From Paenibacillus assamensis DSM 18201 (lineage in GTDB: Bacteria > Bacillota > Bacilli > Paenibacillales > Paenibacillaceae), in the NCBI RefSeq assembly GCF_000422445.1, contig NZ_AULU01000017.1, positions 1 to 64,000 of the forward strand: a stretch of DNA of 64,000 nt, given 5' to 3'. Below the pieces are notes generated by a model. The model searched no databases and was not told the DNA's origin. It was given only the letters and a program-made list of their open reading frames with translations. The translations under genes and the position numbers were made by a program. This document shows, piece by piece, positions 54,720 through 63,587 of the stretch (positions are counted from its first letter, which is position 1; every line of letters starts with the position of its first letter).

Positions 54720-57125
54720 ATGGGGACAGAGAAACTACTGTTAATCGGAAATGGCATGGCAGGCGTAAGAACGATTGAAGCAATCTTGGAACGCAACTCC
54801 ACCAAATATGAAATAACAATAATAGGCGAAGAGCCATACACCAACTACAATCGCATTATGTTATCCCATGTATTGCAGAACAAGATGACGGTCGATGAGA
54901 CTATTACCCACCCCATGCAATGGTATAAGGATAATAACATTCAGCTTATTCACCACGATCCTGCTGCACGAATAGATACAAACAACAAACAAGTAACAAC
55001 AGCGAGTGGCATCTGTATAAAGTATGACAAATGTATTATGGCTACGGGCTCAAGACCGTTTATTTTACCGATTGAGGGTGCACAGCTTCAAGAAGTGGTA
55101 GGCTTCCGTACGATTGACGATACGATACAAATGATGGAGCAGGCGAAAAGCTGCAAACGCGCAGCAGTCATTGGCGGAGGATTGTTAGGTCTTGAAGCAG
55201 CCAAAGGTTTAATCGATCAAGGCATGGAAGTAACGGTTGTACATTTGGAAAAATGGCTAATGGAAACCCAGCTAAATGAACAAGCAGGACGACTGCTGCA
55301 ACAAGATTTGGAGCAGCAAGGCATCCAATTTTTAATGGAGAAGCAAACTACTCGAATACGAGGGACAACAAAAGTAGAAGCACTCGAATTTAGTGATGGC
55401 AGTGTGCTAGAAGCTGATTTAGTTGTGATGGCCGTTGGCATTAGGCCCGTAACGGGGCTAGCCCAAGATGCTGGTCTGAGCGTTGAGCGCGGAATTGTGG
55501 TCGATGACTTTATGGCGGCGAGTGCTGAGGGTGTCTATGCAGTAGGTGAATGCGCCCAGCATAATCGTAGAATCTATGGACTTGTAGCCCCTCTTTATGA
55601 ACAGGCAAACGTGTTGGCGGATAGATTGACAGATCGAGCAACAGAAGGCTATCGAGGCAGCACGGTCTCCACTTCTTTAAAGGTATCTGGTTGTGACCTT
55701 TTTTCAGCAGGAATTATCCATGAGTGTGATGATATTAAAGGGATCGAAGCCTATAATGGCTTGGCTAATAGCTATAAGAAGCTGTTTATTCAAAATAATA
55801 AAGTGGTTGGCATCGTGCTTTATGGTGATACGACAGAGGAAAATCGATACTATAAAATGCTGCGCGATGGGGTTGATATTACGACCCTCAATCCTGTGAC
55901 ACTGCTGGCTTCAGCAGATGGTGGGGCAAGCATGAGTGTTGCAGATTGGGATGATGCAGATACGGTGTGCGGCTGTAATGGTGTGACGAAGGGCACCATT
56001 GTTCAAGCGATTCATGCACAGCAATTAACATCTGTTGCAGAGGTTACACGCTGCACGAAGGCAGGCAATTCCTGTGGTAAATGTAAAACCACTATCAATG
56101 AACTACTAACGCATGTAATCGGAGATAAAGTTACAGCGGCACCTACGGGTATTTGTCCTTGTACGCATTTAACGAGAGACGAAATCGTACTACAGATCCA
56201 TGAAAAAGGCTTAACGACAACGAAAGAGGTCTTTCAGGAGCTAAACTTCCGCAACGCTGAGGGATGCTCCAAGTGTCGTCCTGCCATCAATTTTTACCTT
56301 CATGTTACCTTCCCCAACGAACATACAGATGAAAAAGAATCTCGCTTTGTTAATGAACGGATGCATGGTAATATTCAAAAGGATGGTCGCTTCTCTGTTA
56401 TTCCTAGGATGCGCGGCGGACAAACAACAGCACAGCAATTGTTGAAAATTGCACAGGTTGCAGATAAATATGAGGTTCCACTTGTTAAAATAACAGGCAG
56501 TCAGCGTATTGGCTTATTCGGTGTAAAGAAAGAAGATCTGCCTGATATTTGGGAGGAGCTAGATATGACATCTGCTTCCGCCTATGCAAAAGCAGTCCGC
56601 TCTGTCAAAACTTGTGTCGGTGCTAATTTTTGCAGATTCGGTACACAGGATTCCATGGGCCTAGGCATTAAACTGGAGGAACGATTCGAGTATATCGACA
56701 CCCCGCATAAGTTTAAAATGGGCGTTTCTGCTTGCCCTCGCAGCTGCGTAGAAAGTGGAGTGAAAGATTTTGGTGTCATAGGCTTGGAGAACGGCTTCCA
56801 AATTTATATCGGAGGAAATGGTGGAACCGAAATTAAAGAGGCACAACTGCTAACTACGGTTGAGACGGAGCAAGAGGTAATTGATCTTTGTGGAGCGATG
56901 ATTCAATACTATCGCAAAACGGGCATCTATACAGAACGTACTGCGCCGTGGGTGGAGAGACTTGGGTTGGATCATATTAAATCTGTCCTGCTAGACCCGC
57001 AACAGTGCAAAGGTTTGCTTGCTGAACTCGATGAGGCAGTCGCTGGCAAACGCAATGATCCATGGACAACAATTCGTGAAAATGAACGCAGAGAGAAAGA
57101 GCTCTTTACCGTGGGGAGAGGATAA
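54720..57125 (+). CDS. nirB: NAD(P)H nitrite reductase large subunit NirB
   Basis: 801 aa from ATG at 54720, behind GAGGAGGATTGCT. Order of domains: FAD/NAD oxidoreductase (LLLIGNGMAGVRTIEAIL to about residue 315), two BFD-type [2Fe-2S] segments (CGCNGVTKGTIVQAI with NSCGKCKTT, and CPCTHLTRDEIVLQI with GCSKCRPA), then the siroheme/4Fe-4S reductase domain with TCVGANFC and VSACPRSCVES. It reduces nitrite to ammonium in the cytosol with NirD. Confidence 0.97.
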   Translation: MGTEKLLLIGNGMAGVRTIEAILERNSTKYEITIIGEEPYTNYNRIMLSHVLQNKMTVDETITHPMQWYKDNNIQLIHHDPAARIDTNNKQVTTASGICIKYDKCIMATGSRPFILPIEGAQLQEVVGFRTIDDTIQMMEQAKSCKRAAVIGGGLLGLEAAKGLIDQGMEVTVVHLEKWLMETQLNEQAGRLLQQDLEQQGIQFLMEKQTTRIRGTTKVEALEFSDGSVLEADLVVMAVGIRPVTGLAQDAGLSVERGIVVDDFMAASAEGVYAVGECAQHNRRIYGLVAPLYEQANVLADRLTDRATEGYRGSTVSTSLKVSGCDLFSAGIIHECDDIKGIEAYNGLANSYKKLFIQNNKVVGIVLYGDTTEENRYYKMLRDGVDITTLNPVTLLASADGGASMSVADWDDADTVCGCNGVTKGTIVQAIHAQQLTSVAEVTRCTKAGNSCGKCKTTINELLTHVIGDKVTAAPTGICPCTHLTRDEIVLQIHEKGLTTTKEVFQELNFRNAEGCSKCRPAINFYLHVTFPNEHTDEKESRFVNERMHGNIQKDGRFSVIPRMRGGQTTAQQLLKIAQVADKYEVPLVKITGSQRIGLFGVKKEDLPDIWEELDMTSASAYAKAVRSVKTCVGANFCRFGTQDSMGLGIKLEERFEYIDTPHKFKMGVSACPRSCVESGVKDFGVIGLENGFQIYIGGNGGTEIKEAQLLTTVETEQEVIDLCGAMIQYYRKTGIYTERTAPWVERLGLDHIKSVLLDPQQCKGLLAELDEAVAGKRNDPWTTIRENERREKELFTVGRG

Positions 57126-57127
57126 CC

Positions 57128-57451
57128 ATGACAATGACACCATTCAAGCAAAAAATATTTGTCGCTTATTTTGATGAGATGCCGCAGCGAATTGGACGTG
57201 AAATCGTGGTAGATGGCGTTAAAATTGCCGTTTTTCGCTTGCTGGATGACCGTGTTAAGGCCATTGGCGGGGTTTGTCCTCATACACAAGGGCCGCTTGC
57301 TGAAGGCATCGTTTCTGGCGAGTATGTGTACTGTCCCCTTCATGATTTCAAAGTTTCCTTGCTCGATGGAGCGGTTCAAGAGCCAGATGACGGATATGTA
57401 GCAACGTATGATACTGCTATTGATGATGACAAGGTATACATTTATGTGTAA
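57128..57451 (+). CDS. nirD: Nitrite reductase small subunit NirD (Rieske)
   Basis: 107 aa. GVCPHTQGPLAEG and VYCPLHDFKVSLLDG bind the Rieske [2Fe-2S] cluster (C-P-H and C-P-L-H). It starts two bases after the nirB stop, so the two are coupled, and it transfers electrons within the NirBD complex. Confidence 0.95.
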   Translation: MTMTPFKQKIFVAYFDEMPQRIGREIVVDGVKIAVFRLLDDRVKAIGGVCPHTQGPLAEGIVSGEYVYCPLHDFKVSLLDGAVQEPDDGYVATYDTAIDDDKVYIYV

Positions 57452-57538
57452 CGTTGTGCGGTAATGATGGGGCTTAATAAGGTTTGATAAGGCTTGATAA
57501 GATAGGAACTTTGAATCCTACGTGAAAGAGGAATGTAC

Positions 57539-58318
57539 ATGTTCAAACAAAACGTAGAAACGATTGCTGAAGCAGGTGCAGCAAAGCGTGATTATATGAA
57601 GCAGCAGCCCTTCGGTTATTTTATTGCCACTTTATTAGCCGGAGCCTATGTGGGATTAGGCATTATTCTAATTTTCTCGGTTGGAGCACCACTTGCACAG
57701 GCAGGCTCACCCTTCCAATCACTTATTATGGGAGCAAGCTTCGGGATCGCGCTGACCTTAGTTATTATGGCTGGGGCAGAATTGTTTACTGGCAACAACA
57801 TGATTTATACGGTGAGTACGCTAGCAGGGAAAACAACAATAAAGGATACGTTATTTAATTGGGTCGTTGTCTTTATCGGCAATTTGCTAGGAGCCATTAT
57901 TGTTGCGTTATTGGTAAAAGCAGCAGGACTATTTGATGCCGCACCAGTCGATCATTTGATTTTCAATTCTGCTGCGAAGAAGATGACGGCACCATTTAGC
58001 GAATTATTTTTTCGAGGGATACTTTGTAATTGGTTAGTTTGTTTGGCCATTTGGATGAGTATGCGCTTGAAAAGCGAAGGAGCGAAAATGTTCGCTATAT
58101 GGTGGTGCTTGTTCGCCTTTATCGGCAGCGGATATGAGCATAGTGTTGCTAATATGACGCTGCTAAGCGTAGCCATGCTGCTGCCTAATCATCCTGAAGT
58201 CATTAATCTAGCAGGCTGGCTGCATAATATGCTGCCTGTCACTCTTGGCAATATGGTCGGAGGTATTTTGTTTGTAGGCATGGCCTATTGGAGAATTTCA
58301 CCCGTACGAAAAGGATAG
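57539..58318 (+). CDS. nirC: Formate/nitrite transporter NirC
   Basis: 259 aa from ATG at 57539 (AGAGGA 6 nt upstream). Six hydrophobic segments. GASFGIALTLVIMAGAELFT and ILCNWLVCLAIWM, with FIGSGYEHSVANMTLL, are the FNT-family motifs including the central His. It imports nitrite for NirBD and exports excess. Last gene of the nir operon. Confidence 0.93.
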   Translation: MFKQNVETIAEAGAAKRDYMKQQPFGYFIATLLAGAYVGLGIILIFSVGAPLAQAGSPFQSLIMGASFGIALTLVIMAGAELFTGNNMIYTVSTLAGKTTIKDTLFNWVVVFIGNLLGAIIVALLVKAAGLFDAAPVDHLIFNSAAKKMTAPFSELFFRGILCNWLVCLAIWMSMRLKSEGAKMFAIWWCLFAFIGSGYEHSVANMTLLSVAMLLPNHPEVINLAGWLHNMLPVTLGNMVGGILFVGMAYWRISPVRKG

Positions 58319-58427
58319 ATTCTAGAAAAAAGGCCTGGGTTCACTCGCTATCTTCCAATTTTAGTAACACGGTACATTCGACGCATACCATTCCCACTTT
58401 CGCATCCTCCTCCACAATTCAGAAACA

Positions 58428-58465
58428 AAGCCTGTTCTACGGATAAACTCACGAACAGGCTTTTT
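58428..58465. terminator. Bidirectional terminator between nirC and the ABC operon
   Basis: AAAGCCTGTTC (58428-58438) pairs with GAACAGGCTTT (58453-58463), followed by TTTCTG on the plus strand and AAAG on the other side. Confidence 0.8.
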
Positions 58466-58483
58466 CTGACGATCCGGTTGCCG

Positions 58484-59860
58484 TTATTCGTTCAAATAGG
58501 TTTTGGCCCGATTCTGAATCAGCTTTGCCACAGTATCCGCTGTTTTCTCTCCGGCAAAGAATGCGGCCGTTTCGGTTTCCACGATGTCCATCAATCGGGG
58601 ATCGCTGCCATGGAAATACCCTGGTTGCCCGATGAAGGCCATCAGTCGTTCCTTCTCTTGTGCCGTGACTTCTGCCGGTTCCTTCGCGTTTGCGCTCGAT
58701 TTACCCGTGGTTCCAAACACCATCATTCCCGATCCGTTCTTCTTCAGCTTACTGGCGACGGCAGCTTTATTCATCGGTAACCCCACCCACATGCCGGGAT
58801 TCGACTGCGCCTTTTCCGATAGCAAATAGCTTATAAATTTCCACGCTTCTTCGGTCACTCCGGATTTGGCGTTGATCGCCAGCATCATGTTGGATGAGAA
58901 GCGTAAGCCCGAATGCTTGCCGTTCCCAGGCGGATTCCAAATTTGCCGCTTGGACTGCAATGTCTCCAGAGCAAACAGGGGAGTGGAAAGCGAATGATCA
59001 CGAAAAATATCCCGGTTTTCTAGAAACTTGTTATAGTTGTCGGACAGCATTCCCGTGCCATACAGTTCCTTCAACTGATTCAATAGCCCGATAAACTCCT
59101 CGGTATTAAAGCTGGCCTTTTTCTCCTCCTGGTTGATGTAATGGCCATAGTCGGACATCACGATCTTCCGCAGCAGCGCTGCGGGCGCAACGCCCCCCAT
59201 AATTTCCAGATCACCCGGCAGATCCTTCGCCAGCTCCGCCCCCTGATGCAGCAGATTACTCCACTTCCAGCTTGCGTCCTCCACCTTCAATTGCCTCAGC
59301 TCCAGCGCACTGCTCACGATGTGAATGTCATACCAGATCGGTACGACCACCTTCTTATCCCCTCCGTTGGCTGCATCCATGACACTGATGAACAGTTTCG
59401 TGGGGTCAAATTCCGGGTCCTTCTCCATCAGGGCTCTAAGGTCGGCAAGCACTCCCTTGTCCGCATATTTCTCAACATTCAGCTCACTAACAGAGATAAT
59501 GTCGGCTCCCTTGCCAGACATGAGATCGGTGTTTATCGCGTTCCGATACTTCTCTAGGTCAGCCGGATTAACCTTTTCCTCTAAATTAACAGTCATACCG
59601 GGGGATCGTTCAGGCAACGCCACATACTCCTTGATGACGATATCCACATTCGGATTCTTTTTTTCGTAAGCTTTCTCGGCTTGTTCCAGCCACCCTCCCG
59701 GGTCTTTCTGCATAACAGCCATCGTCACAACCGTTTTCCCTCCGGTTGATTCGTTCGATGTCTTATTCCCATCGATCTCATTAGTATCATTCGAGCTCGA
59801 GCAAGCCGTTACAGCGACAGCCAGCACAAGCAATCCAATCCCCCAAGTCCATCTTCTCAT
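58484..59860 (-). CDS. ABC transporter substrate-binding lipoprotein, family 1
   Basis: 458 aa. Signal peptide with lipobox VTAC (Cys at about residue 20). The sequence VVTMAVMQKDPGGWLEQAEK and YEKKNPNVDIVIKEY is the entry to the family 1 extracellular solute-binding fold, and SGVTEEAWKFISYLLSEKAQ is the usual late helix. By family it binds a sugar or oligosaccharide. It is the last gene of an operon with two permeases and an HlyD-type adaptor; no ATPase is in the operon, so a shared MsmX-like ATPase is expected. These genes look GC-richer than the ones to the left. Confidence 0.9.
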   Translation of the reverse strand: MRRWTWGIGLLVLAVAVTACSSSNDTNEIDGNKTSNESTGGKTVVTMAVMQKDPGGWLEQAEKAYEKKNPNVDIVIKEYVALPERSPGMTVNLEEKVNPADLEKYRNAINTDLMSGKGADIISVSELNVEKYADKGVLADLRALMEKDPEFDPTKLFISVMDAANGGDKKVVVPIWYDIHIVSSALELRQLKVEDASWKWSNLLHQGAELAKDLPGDLEIMGGVAPAALLRKIVMSDYGHYINQEEKKASFNTEEFIGLLNQLKELYGTGMLSDNYNKFLENRDIFRDHSLSTPLFALETLQSKRQIWNPPGNGKHSGLRFSSNMMLAINAKSGVTEEAWKFISYLLSEKAQSNPGMWVGLPMNKAAVASKLKKNGSGMMVFGTTGKSSANAKEPAEVTAQEKERLMAFIGQPGYFHGSDPRLMDIVETETAAFFAGEKTADTVAKLIQNRAKTYLNE

Positions 59861-59888
59861 CTCACAAACTCCTCTCCTCTTCTTCCAC

Positions 59889-61001
59889 CTACATTCTGAC
59901 TAGATCGCCATCTTTCACAGGCTCGCTGCTTTCCGCCACAATCTTCTCTTCCCCAATCAATCCGTCCAATATCACCTGGTTCCGCTCATCCATATCTCCA
60001 AGCTTGATATAACGTTTCCGAATCATAAATGTATTGCCCAGCGGTCCCTTCCGTTCTTCCACGATGTATACAAAATCGCCTTTCGCATCGCTATGCACGA
60101 CTTTTTTCGGCACCGTCGCCATCACTAGTTCGGACTTTCGCTCCCAATGAATGCCTACAGCTTCACCCCCCTTCAGCCCCGCAGCGCTAACCCGAAAGGA
60201 AAGCTGCCTCCCGGCTGCGGCATTCGCGGTGGCTTCCGCATCCTTAATGTCAGCCACGCTAGCTCGAATCAAGTCCCTCTGGTTCCCATTCACATAGAGC
60301 TCGACCTCCTCGCCAATCTTTAGTCCGCGAACCTGTTCGTTCGCAACCGTCAGCGTCCAACCAAGACCCTGGCTAAGATCCGCAATTTGGATGACAGGCT
60401 TCCCCGCGGCTGCAGGCACTCCAAGGTCGGCATTCACCTCGGTCACGATTCCATCGAGCGGTGCAATTACATACTGCTGCTTATTTAAGGCTTCCCGCAT
60501 ACGACTCAACTTTCGTTCCTGAATTTGCATATCCAGTTGTAGATTTTCCATGTCCGTTCGAACCTGAAGATGATTAACTTCGGGCAACGGATTGTAGTGG
60601 GCGTCTTTATACTTGGTCTGCAACGTCTCCAACCCCAGTTGATTTTTCTTGTATAGCGCCTCCTCATCGAGCAGCGCGTTGCGGGCCTCGGTTATATCAA
60701 GCGTCAGCAACCTTTGCCCTTTCTTCACCTTATCCCCCACCTCTACTTCGATTAGCGCCACTTTCCAACCGGAGTTATCATATACCGATTTGATCTCTCG
60801 CGGCGTCAACGTGCCTCCGCCTTTGATCACATAACTCAACTGCTGATGCACCGCCTTCTCGGTTCGCACTTTCGGATACGTTAACTGCTGAATGGTGTTG
60901 GAGAAGAAGGTTGTCAGCAGCATCAGCCCGAAAAACAGAGCTGCAGCGATGCGGATGTTTCGTTTACGCTTGGTGCGAAGTACATTCCCGATTTCCATCA
61001 T
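59889..61001 (-). CDS. HlyD/RND-type membrane fusion (adaptor) protein
   Basis: 370 aa. One N-terminal membrane anchor (IRIAAALFFGLMLLTTFFSN, residues ~16-35). Biotinyl-lipoyl-like halves flank a coiled coil: ALIEVEVGDKVKKGQRLLTL before, and the NLQLDMQIQERKLSRMREAL helix, then YVIAPLDGIVTEVNADLGV after. A C-terminal beta-barrel follows. Members usually link an export ATPase or RND pump to the outside; here it sits between importer permeases and a binding protein, 14 bp after the MalG-like gene. That combination is unusual. Confidence 0.88.
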   Translation of the reverse strand: MMEIGNVLRTKRKRNIRIAAALFFGLMLLTTFFSNTIQQLTYPKVRTEKAVHQQLSYVIKGGGTLTPREIKSVYDNSGWKVALIEVEVGDKVKKGQRLLTLDITEARNALLDEEALYKKNQLGLETLQTKYKDAHYNPLPEVNHLQVRTDMENLQLDMQIQERKLSRMREALNKQQYVIAPLDGIVTEVNADLGVPAAAGKPVIQIADLSQGLGWTLTVANEQVRGLKIGEEVELYVNGNQRDLIRASVADIKDAEATANAAAGRQLSFRVSAAGLKGGEAVGIHWERKSELVMATVPKKVVHSDAKGDFVYIVEERKGPLGNTFMIRKRYIKLGDMDERNQVILDGLIGEEKIVAESSEPVKDGDLVRM

Positions 61002-61014
61002 TCAACCTGCCTTT

Positions 61015-61863
61015 CTACCCTTTCACACCCGATAACTGAATGCCTTCAATCAGATCATTCTCTGCATACAAGAAGACGAACACCATCGGGAGCATATATA
61101 ACACGGCTGCGGCAAAGGCCAGCCCAAGCTCCCCTTCATTAACTCGGGACAAATAAATGGACAACGGCTGCTTGAACGCGTCATGCAGGAAAATCAACGG
61201 CTGCTCCACCATATTCCAATAATCAACGAACGTCAGAATAACCAGCGCGGAAATGCCGGGACGTGACATGGGAATAATGATATGCACGAAGATGGTCAAG
61301 TAACCGGCGCCGTCGATTTTCGCGGCCTCCACATAGGAGCGTGGGATTCCGATCATGAACTGCCGAAGCAGGAAGACGCCGAAGGCAGAGAAGATGCTCG
61401 GAAGAATAATCGCCGCGCGGCTGTCCAGCAAGCCAAGCCAGTCCATAGCCAAATAATTCGGCACCAACGTCACTTGAAAAGGCATCAGCATTGTTATTAT
61501 GTAAAGGAAAAACAACGTTTCTCTACCGCGAAATTGAAATTGTGATAGCCCGAATGACGCCATGGTCGCCACGACGACTTGCCCCACCACAATAGGAACC
61601 ACCAGCAGTAAGGAATTCCAGAACATGATCAGGAACTGCATGCGGTCAAACAACAGCGCCTTGTACTGGTCCAGACTGACCCAGTCAGGAATCCATTTCA
61701 GATTGACATAACCGCCATCTGTTTCTTCCATTCTGTAATTAAACCGGATTTCACCTTCTGTCATAAAGGAATTGCTGACCGTAAACACAAGCGGAAATAG
61801 CATAATCAATGCCAGGATGAGCAGAACGGAGAAGCACGCACCTATTTTCAACGACTCCTTCAT
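61015..61863 (-). CDS. Carbohydrate ABC transporter permease, MalG type
   Basis: 282 aa from ATG at 61863, with GGAGGGACGT just before (the upstream ATG at 61875 overlaps the previous stop). Six hydrophobic segments. The EAA loop is RSYVEAAKIDGAGYLTIFVH, followed by IIPMSRPGISALVILTFVDY. Overlaps its partner by one base through TAATG. Inner-membrane channel half. Confidence 0.93.
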   Translation of the reverse strand: MKESLKIGACFSVLLILALIMLFPLVFTVSNSFMTEGEIRFNYRMEETDGGYVNLKWIPDWVSLDQYKALLFDRMQFLIMFWNSLLLVVPIVVGQVVVATMASFGLSQFQFRGRETLFFLYIITMLMPFQVTLVPNYLAMDWLGLLDSRAAIILPSIFSAFGVFLLRQFMIGIPRSYVEAAKIDGAGYLTIFVHIIIPMSRPGISALVILTFVDYWNMVEQPLIFLHDAFKQPLSIYLSRVNEGELGLAFAAAVLYMLPMVFVFLYAENDLIEGIQLSGVKG

Positions 61864-61874
61864 ACGTCCCTCCA

Positions 61875-62753
61875 TTACGACACACTTCCGTGAAATTTCC
61901 GTTCAAAACGGAACAGGATCACGACCACAAGGATAATCGCCGCTGCCATCAGGAAGGACGCAGAGGTAAGCTTCTGGTAATCCAGAGCCTGGAACATGTT
62001 ATTCATGTAATGCTGGAGAAAATAAATGCTTTCATGCGGATAATCTCCAGCAATCAGATACGTTTCCCGAAACACCTTGAATGAACTAATGATCGACATG
62101 ATCGCCACAAAAAACGTCGTTGGCGTCAAATAAACCAGCGTAATGGACCACATTTGCCGAAACGGCCCGGCACCATCCAGAGCGGCCGCCTCGTAGTAGT
62201 CCTTCGGAATGTTCTGCAATCCAGCCAGAAACAGGATCATGTTATAGCCAATCGTCTTCCACAGATAAACCAGCAGCACAACGACGCGAGCCCAAGGCGA
62301 GTTCATCCAGTCTGCAGCCGCGCCTCCCCATAGCGTCAAGAGCGCATTGACTGCGCCAGAGCTATCGAACAACAGCTGCCATACCAGAACAATCGAAGCC
62401 ACTGGCACTACAAGCGGCATCACATACGTGGCCCTGAGCCAATTGCGCAAGGGCAAGGCGCGATCGAGCATCAAGGCCAGCGCCAGCGAGATCGCCATTA
62501 CGAGAGGTACGCCCATTACGGTGAACAGTCCTGAGTTCTGTGCGGCAAGGCGGAAGGAGTCGCTCTGCAGTAGTTCCCTGTAGTTGGCCAAGCCAACAAA
62601 CGAACCTTGTATGGGACTGTCCATCAAGGAGTAATAAAACCCGGCGCCAAACGGCAGCAAATAGAACAGGGCAAATCCGGCCAGACTAGGCGCCAGAAAT
62701 AACAAGGCGATGTTCGTCTCCCGATAAAATATCTTTTTCACTATGTTCCTCAT
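61875..62753 (-). CDS. Carbohydrate ABC transporter permease, MalF type
   Basis: 292 aa from ATG at 62753, 6 nt after GGAGGG (the ATG at 62759 touches the SD). Six hydrophobic segments. The EAA loop is KDYYEAAALDGAGPFRQMWS, then ITLVYLTPTTFFVAIMSIIS. First gene of the importer operon, divergent from the two-component system at 62916. Confidence 0.93.
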   Translation of the reverse strand: MRNIVKKIFYRETNIALLFLAPSLAGFALFYLLPFGAGFYYSLMDSPIQGSFVGLANYRELLQSDSFRLAAQNSGLFTVMGVPLVMAISLALALMLDRALPLRNWLRATYVMPLVVPVASIVLVWQLLFDSSGAVNALLTLWGGAAADWMNSPWARVVVLLVYLWKTIGYNMILFLAGLQNIPKDYYEAAALDGAGPFRQMWSITLVYLTPTTFFVAIMSIISSFKVFRETYLIAGDYPHESIYFLQHYMNNMFQALDYQKLTSASFLMAAAIILVVVILFRFERKFHGSVS

Positions 62754-62915
62754 GGGCATCCCTCCTCGGAACCCATCTTACGGCGGCCATGTGAAATCCG
62801 TATGAAAACCGTTTGAAATTCACAAGAAGATGATTGGAAGGCTCTTTTTTCATATAAAATTCATATCGACATGGTATGATCAGGAAATAAAATCCCCTAT
62901 TAAAGAAGGTGCCTT

Positions 62916-63587
62916 ATGTCTGAAGCCATATTAATCGTTGAAGACGACCGCTATATTCAGGAATTGATCGCGGAATATCTAAAAGTGCAGGGGTACGATG
63001 TGGATGTTGCTAGCGACGGAGCTGAGGGATATCGGAAGTTTACCGAGGGCACATTCGATCTTGTGCTGTTGGATGTTATGCTGCCGAATATGGATGGATA
63101 CTCGATCTGCCGAATGATTCGCAATCAGAGCCAGACACCGATTATTATGATGACTGCCTTAAGCGAGGAGAAGGATCAATTGCAGGCCTTCGAGCTTCTG
63201 GCCGATGATTATATTGCTAAGCCGTTCTCCTTCAATGTGCTGGTCAAAAGGGTCGAAGCAGTCTTGCGAAGATCGCGCTCGGAATCGAAACCGAGGGAAT
63301 TGCTATACGGCCGCATTCGTCTGGATTGCGACAGCTATAAGGCTTTTGTCGATGACGCGTTGGTTGAATTGACCGTCCGTGAGTTCTCAATCGTTGCCTA
63401 TCTAATTGAAAATGCAGGGAGAACCATTACCCGCGAGATGATTCTGGATCGCGTATGGGGATACGACTTTTTCGGCGATACGCGTCTGGTCGATGCCCAT
63501 ATTAAAAACATTCGCAAAAAAATGAAAATCTCATGCATTGAAACGATTAAAGGTATCGGCTATTTGATGGAAGGGCGGCTGACATGA
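62916..63587 (+). CDS. OmpR/PhoB-family response regulator
   Basis: 223 aa. Receiver: phospho-acceptor Asp53 in LVLLDVMLPNMDGY. The C-terminal winged helix spans about residues 125-222 (LTVREFSIVAYLIENAGRTI and RLVDAHIKNIRKKMK). It overlaps the kinase gene by ATGA. The divergent position next to the ABC/HlyD operon suggests it controls that operon. SD AAAGAAGGTG before ATG. Confidence 0.93.
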   Translation: MSEAILIVEDDRYIQELIAEYLKVQGYDVDVASDGAEGYRKFTEGTFDLVLLDVMLPNMDGYSICRMIRNQSQTPIIMMTALSEEKDQLQAFELLADDYIAKPFSFNVLVKRVEAVLRRSRSESKPRELLYGRIRLDCDSYKAFVDDALVELTVREFSIVAYLIENAGRTITREMILDRVWGYDFFGDTRLVDAHIKNIRKKMKISCIETIKGIGYLMEGRLT

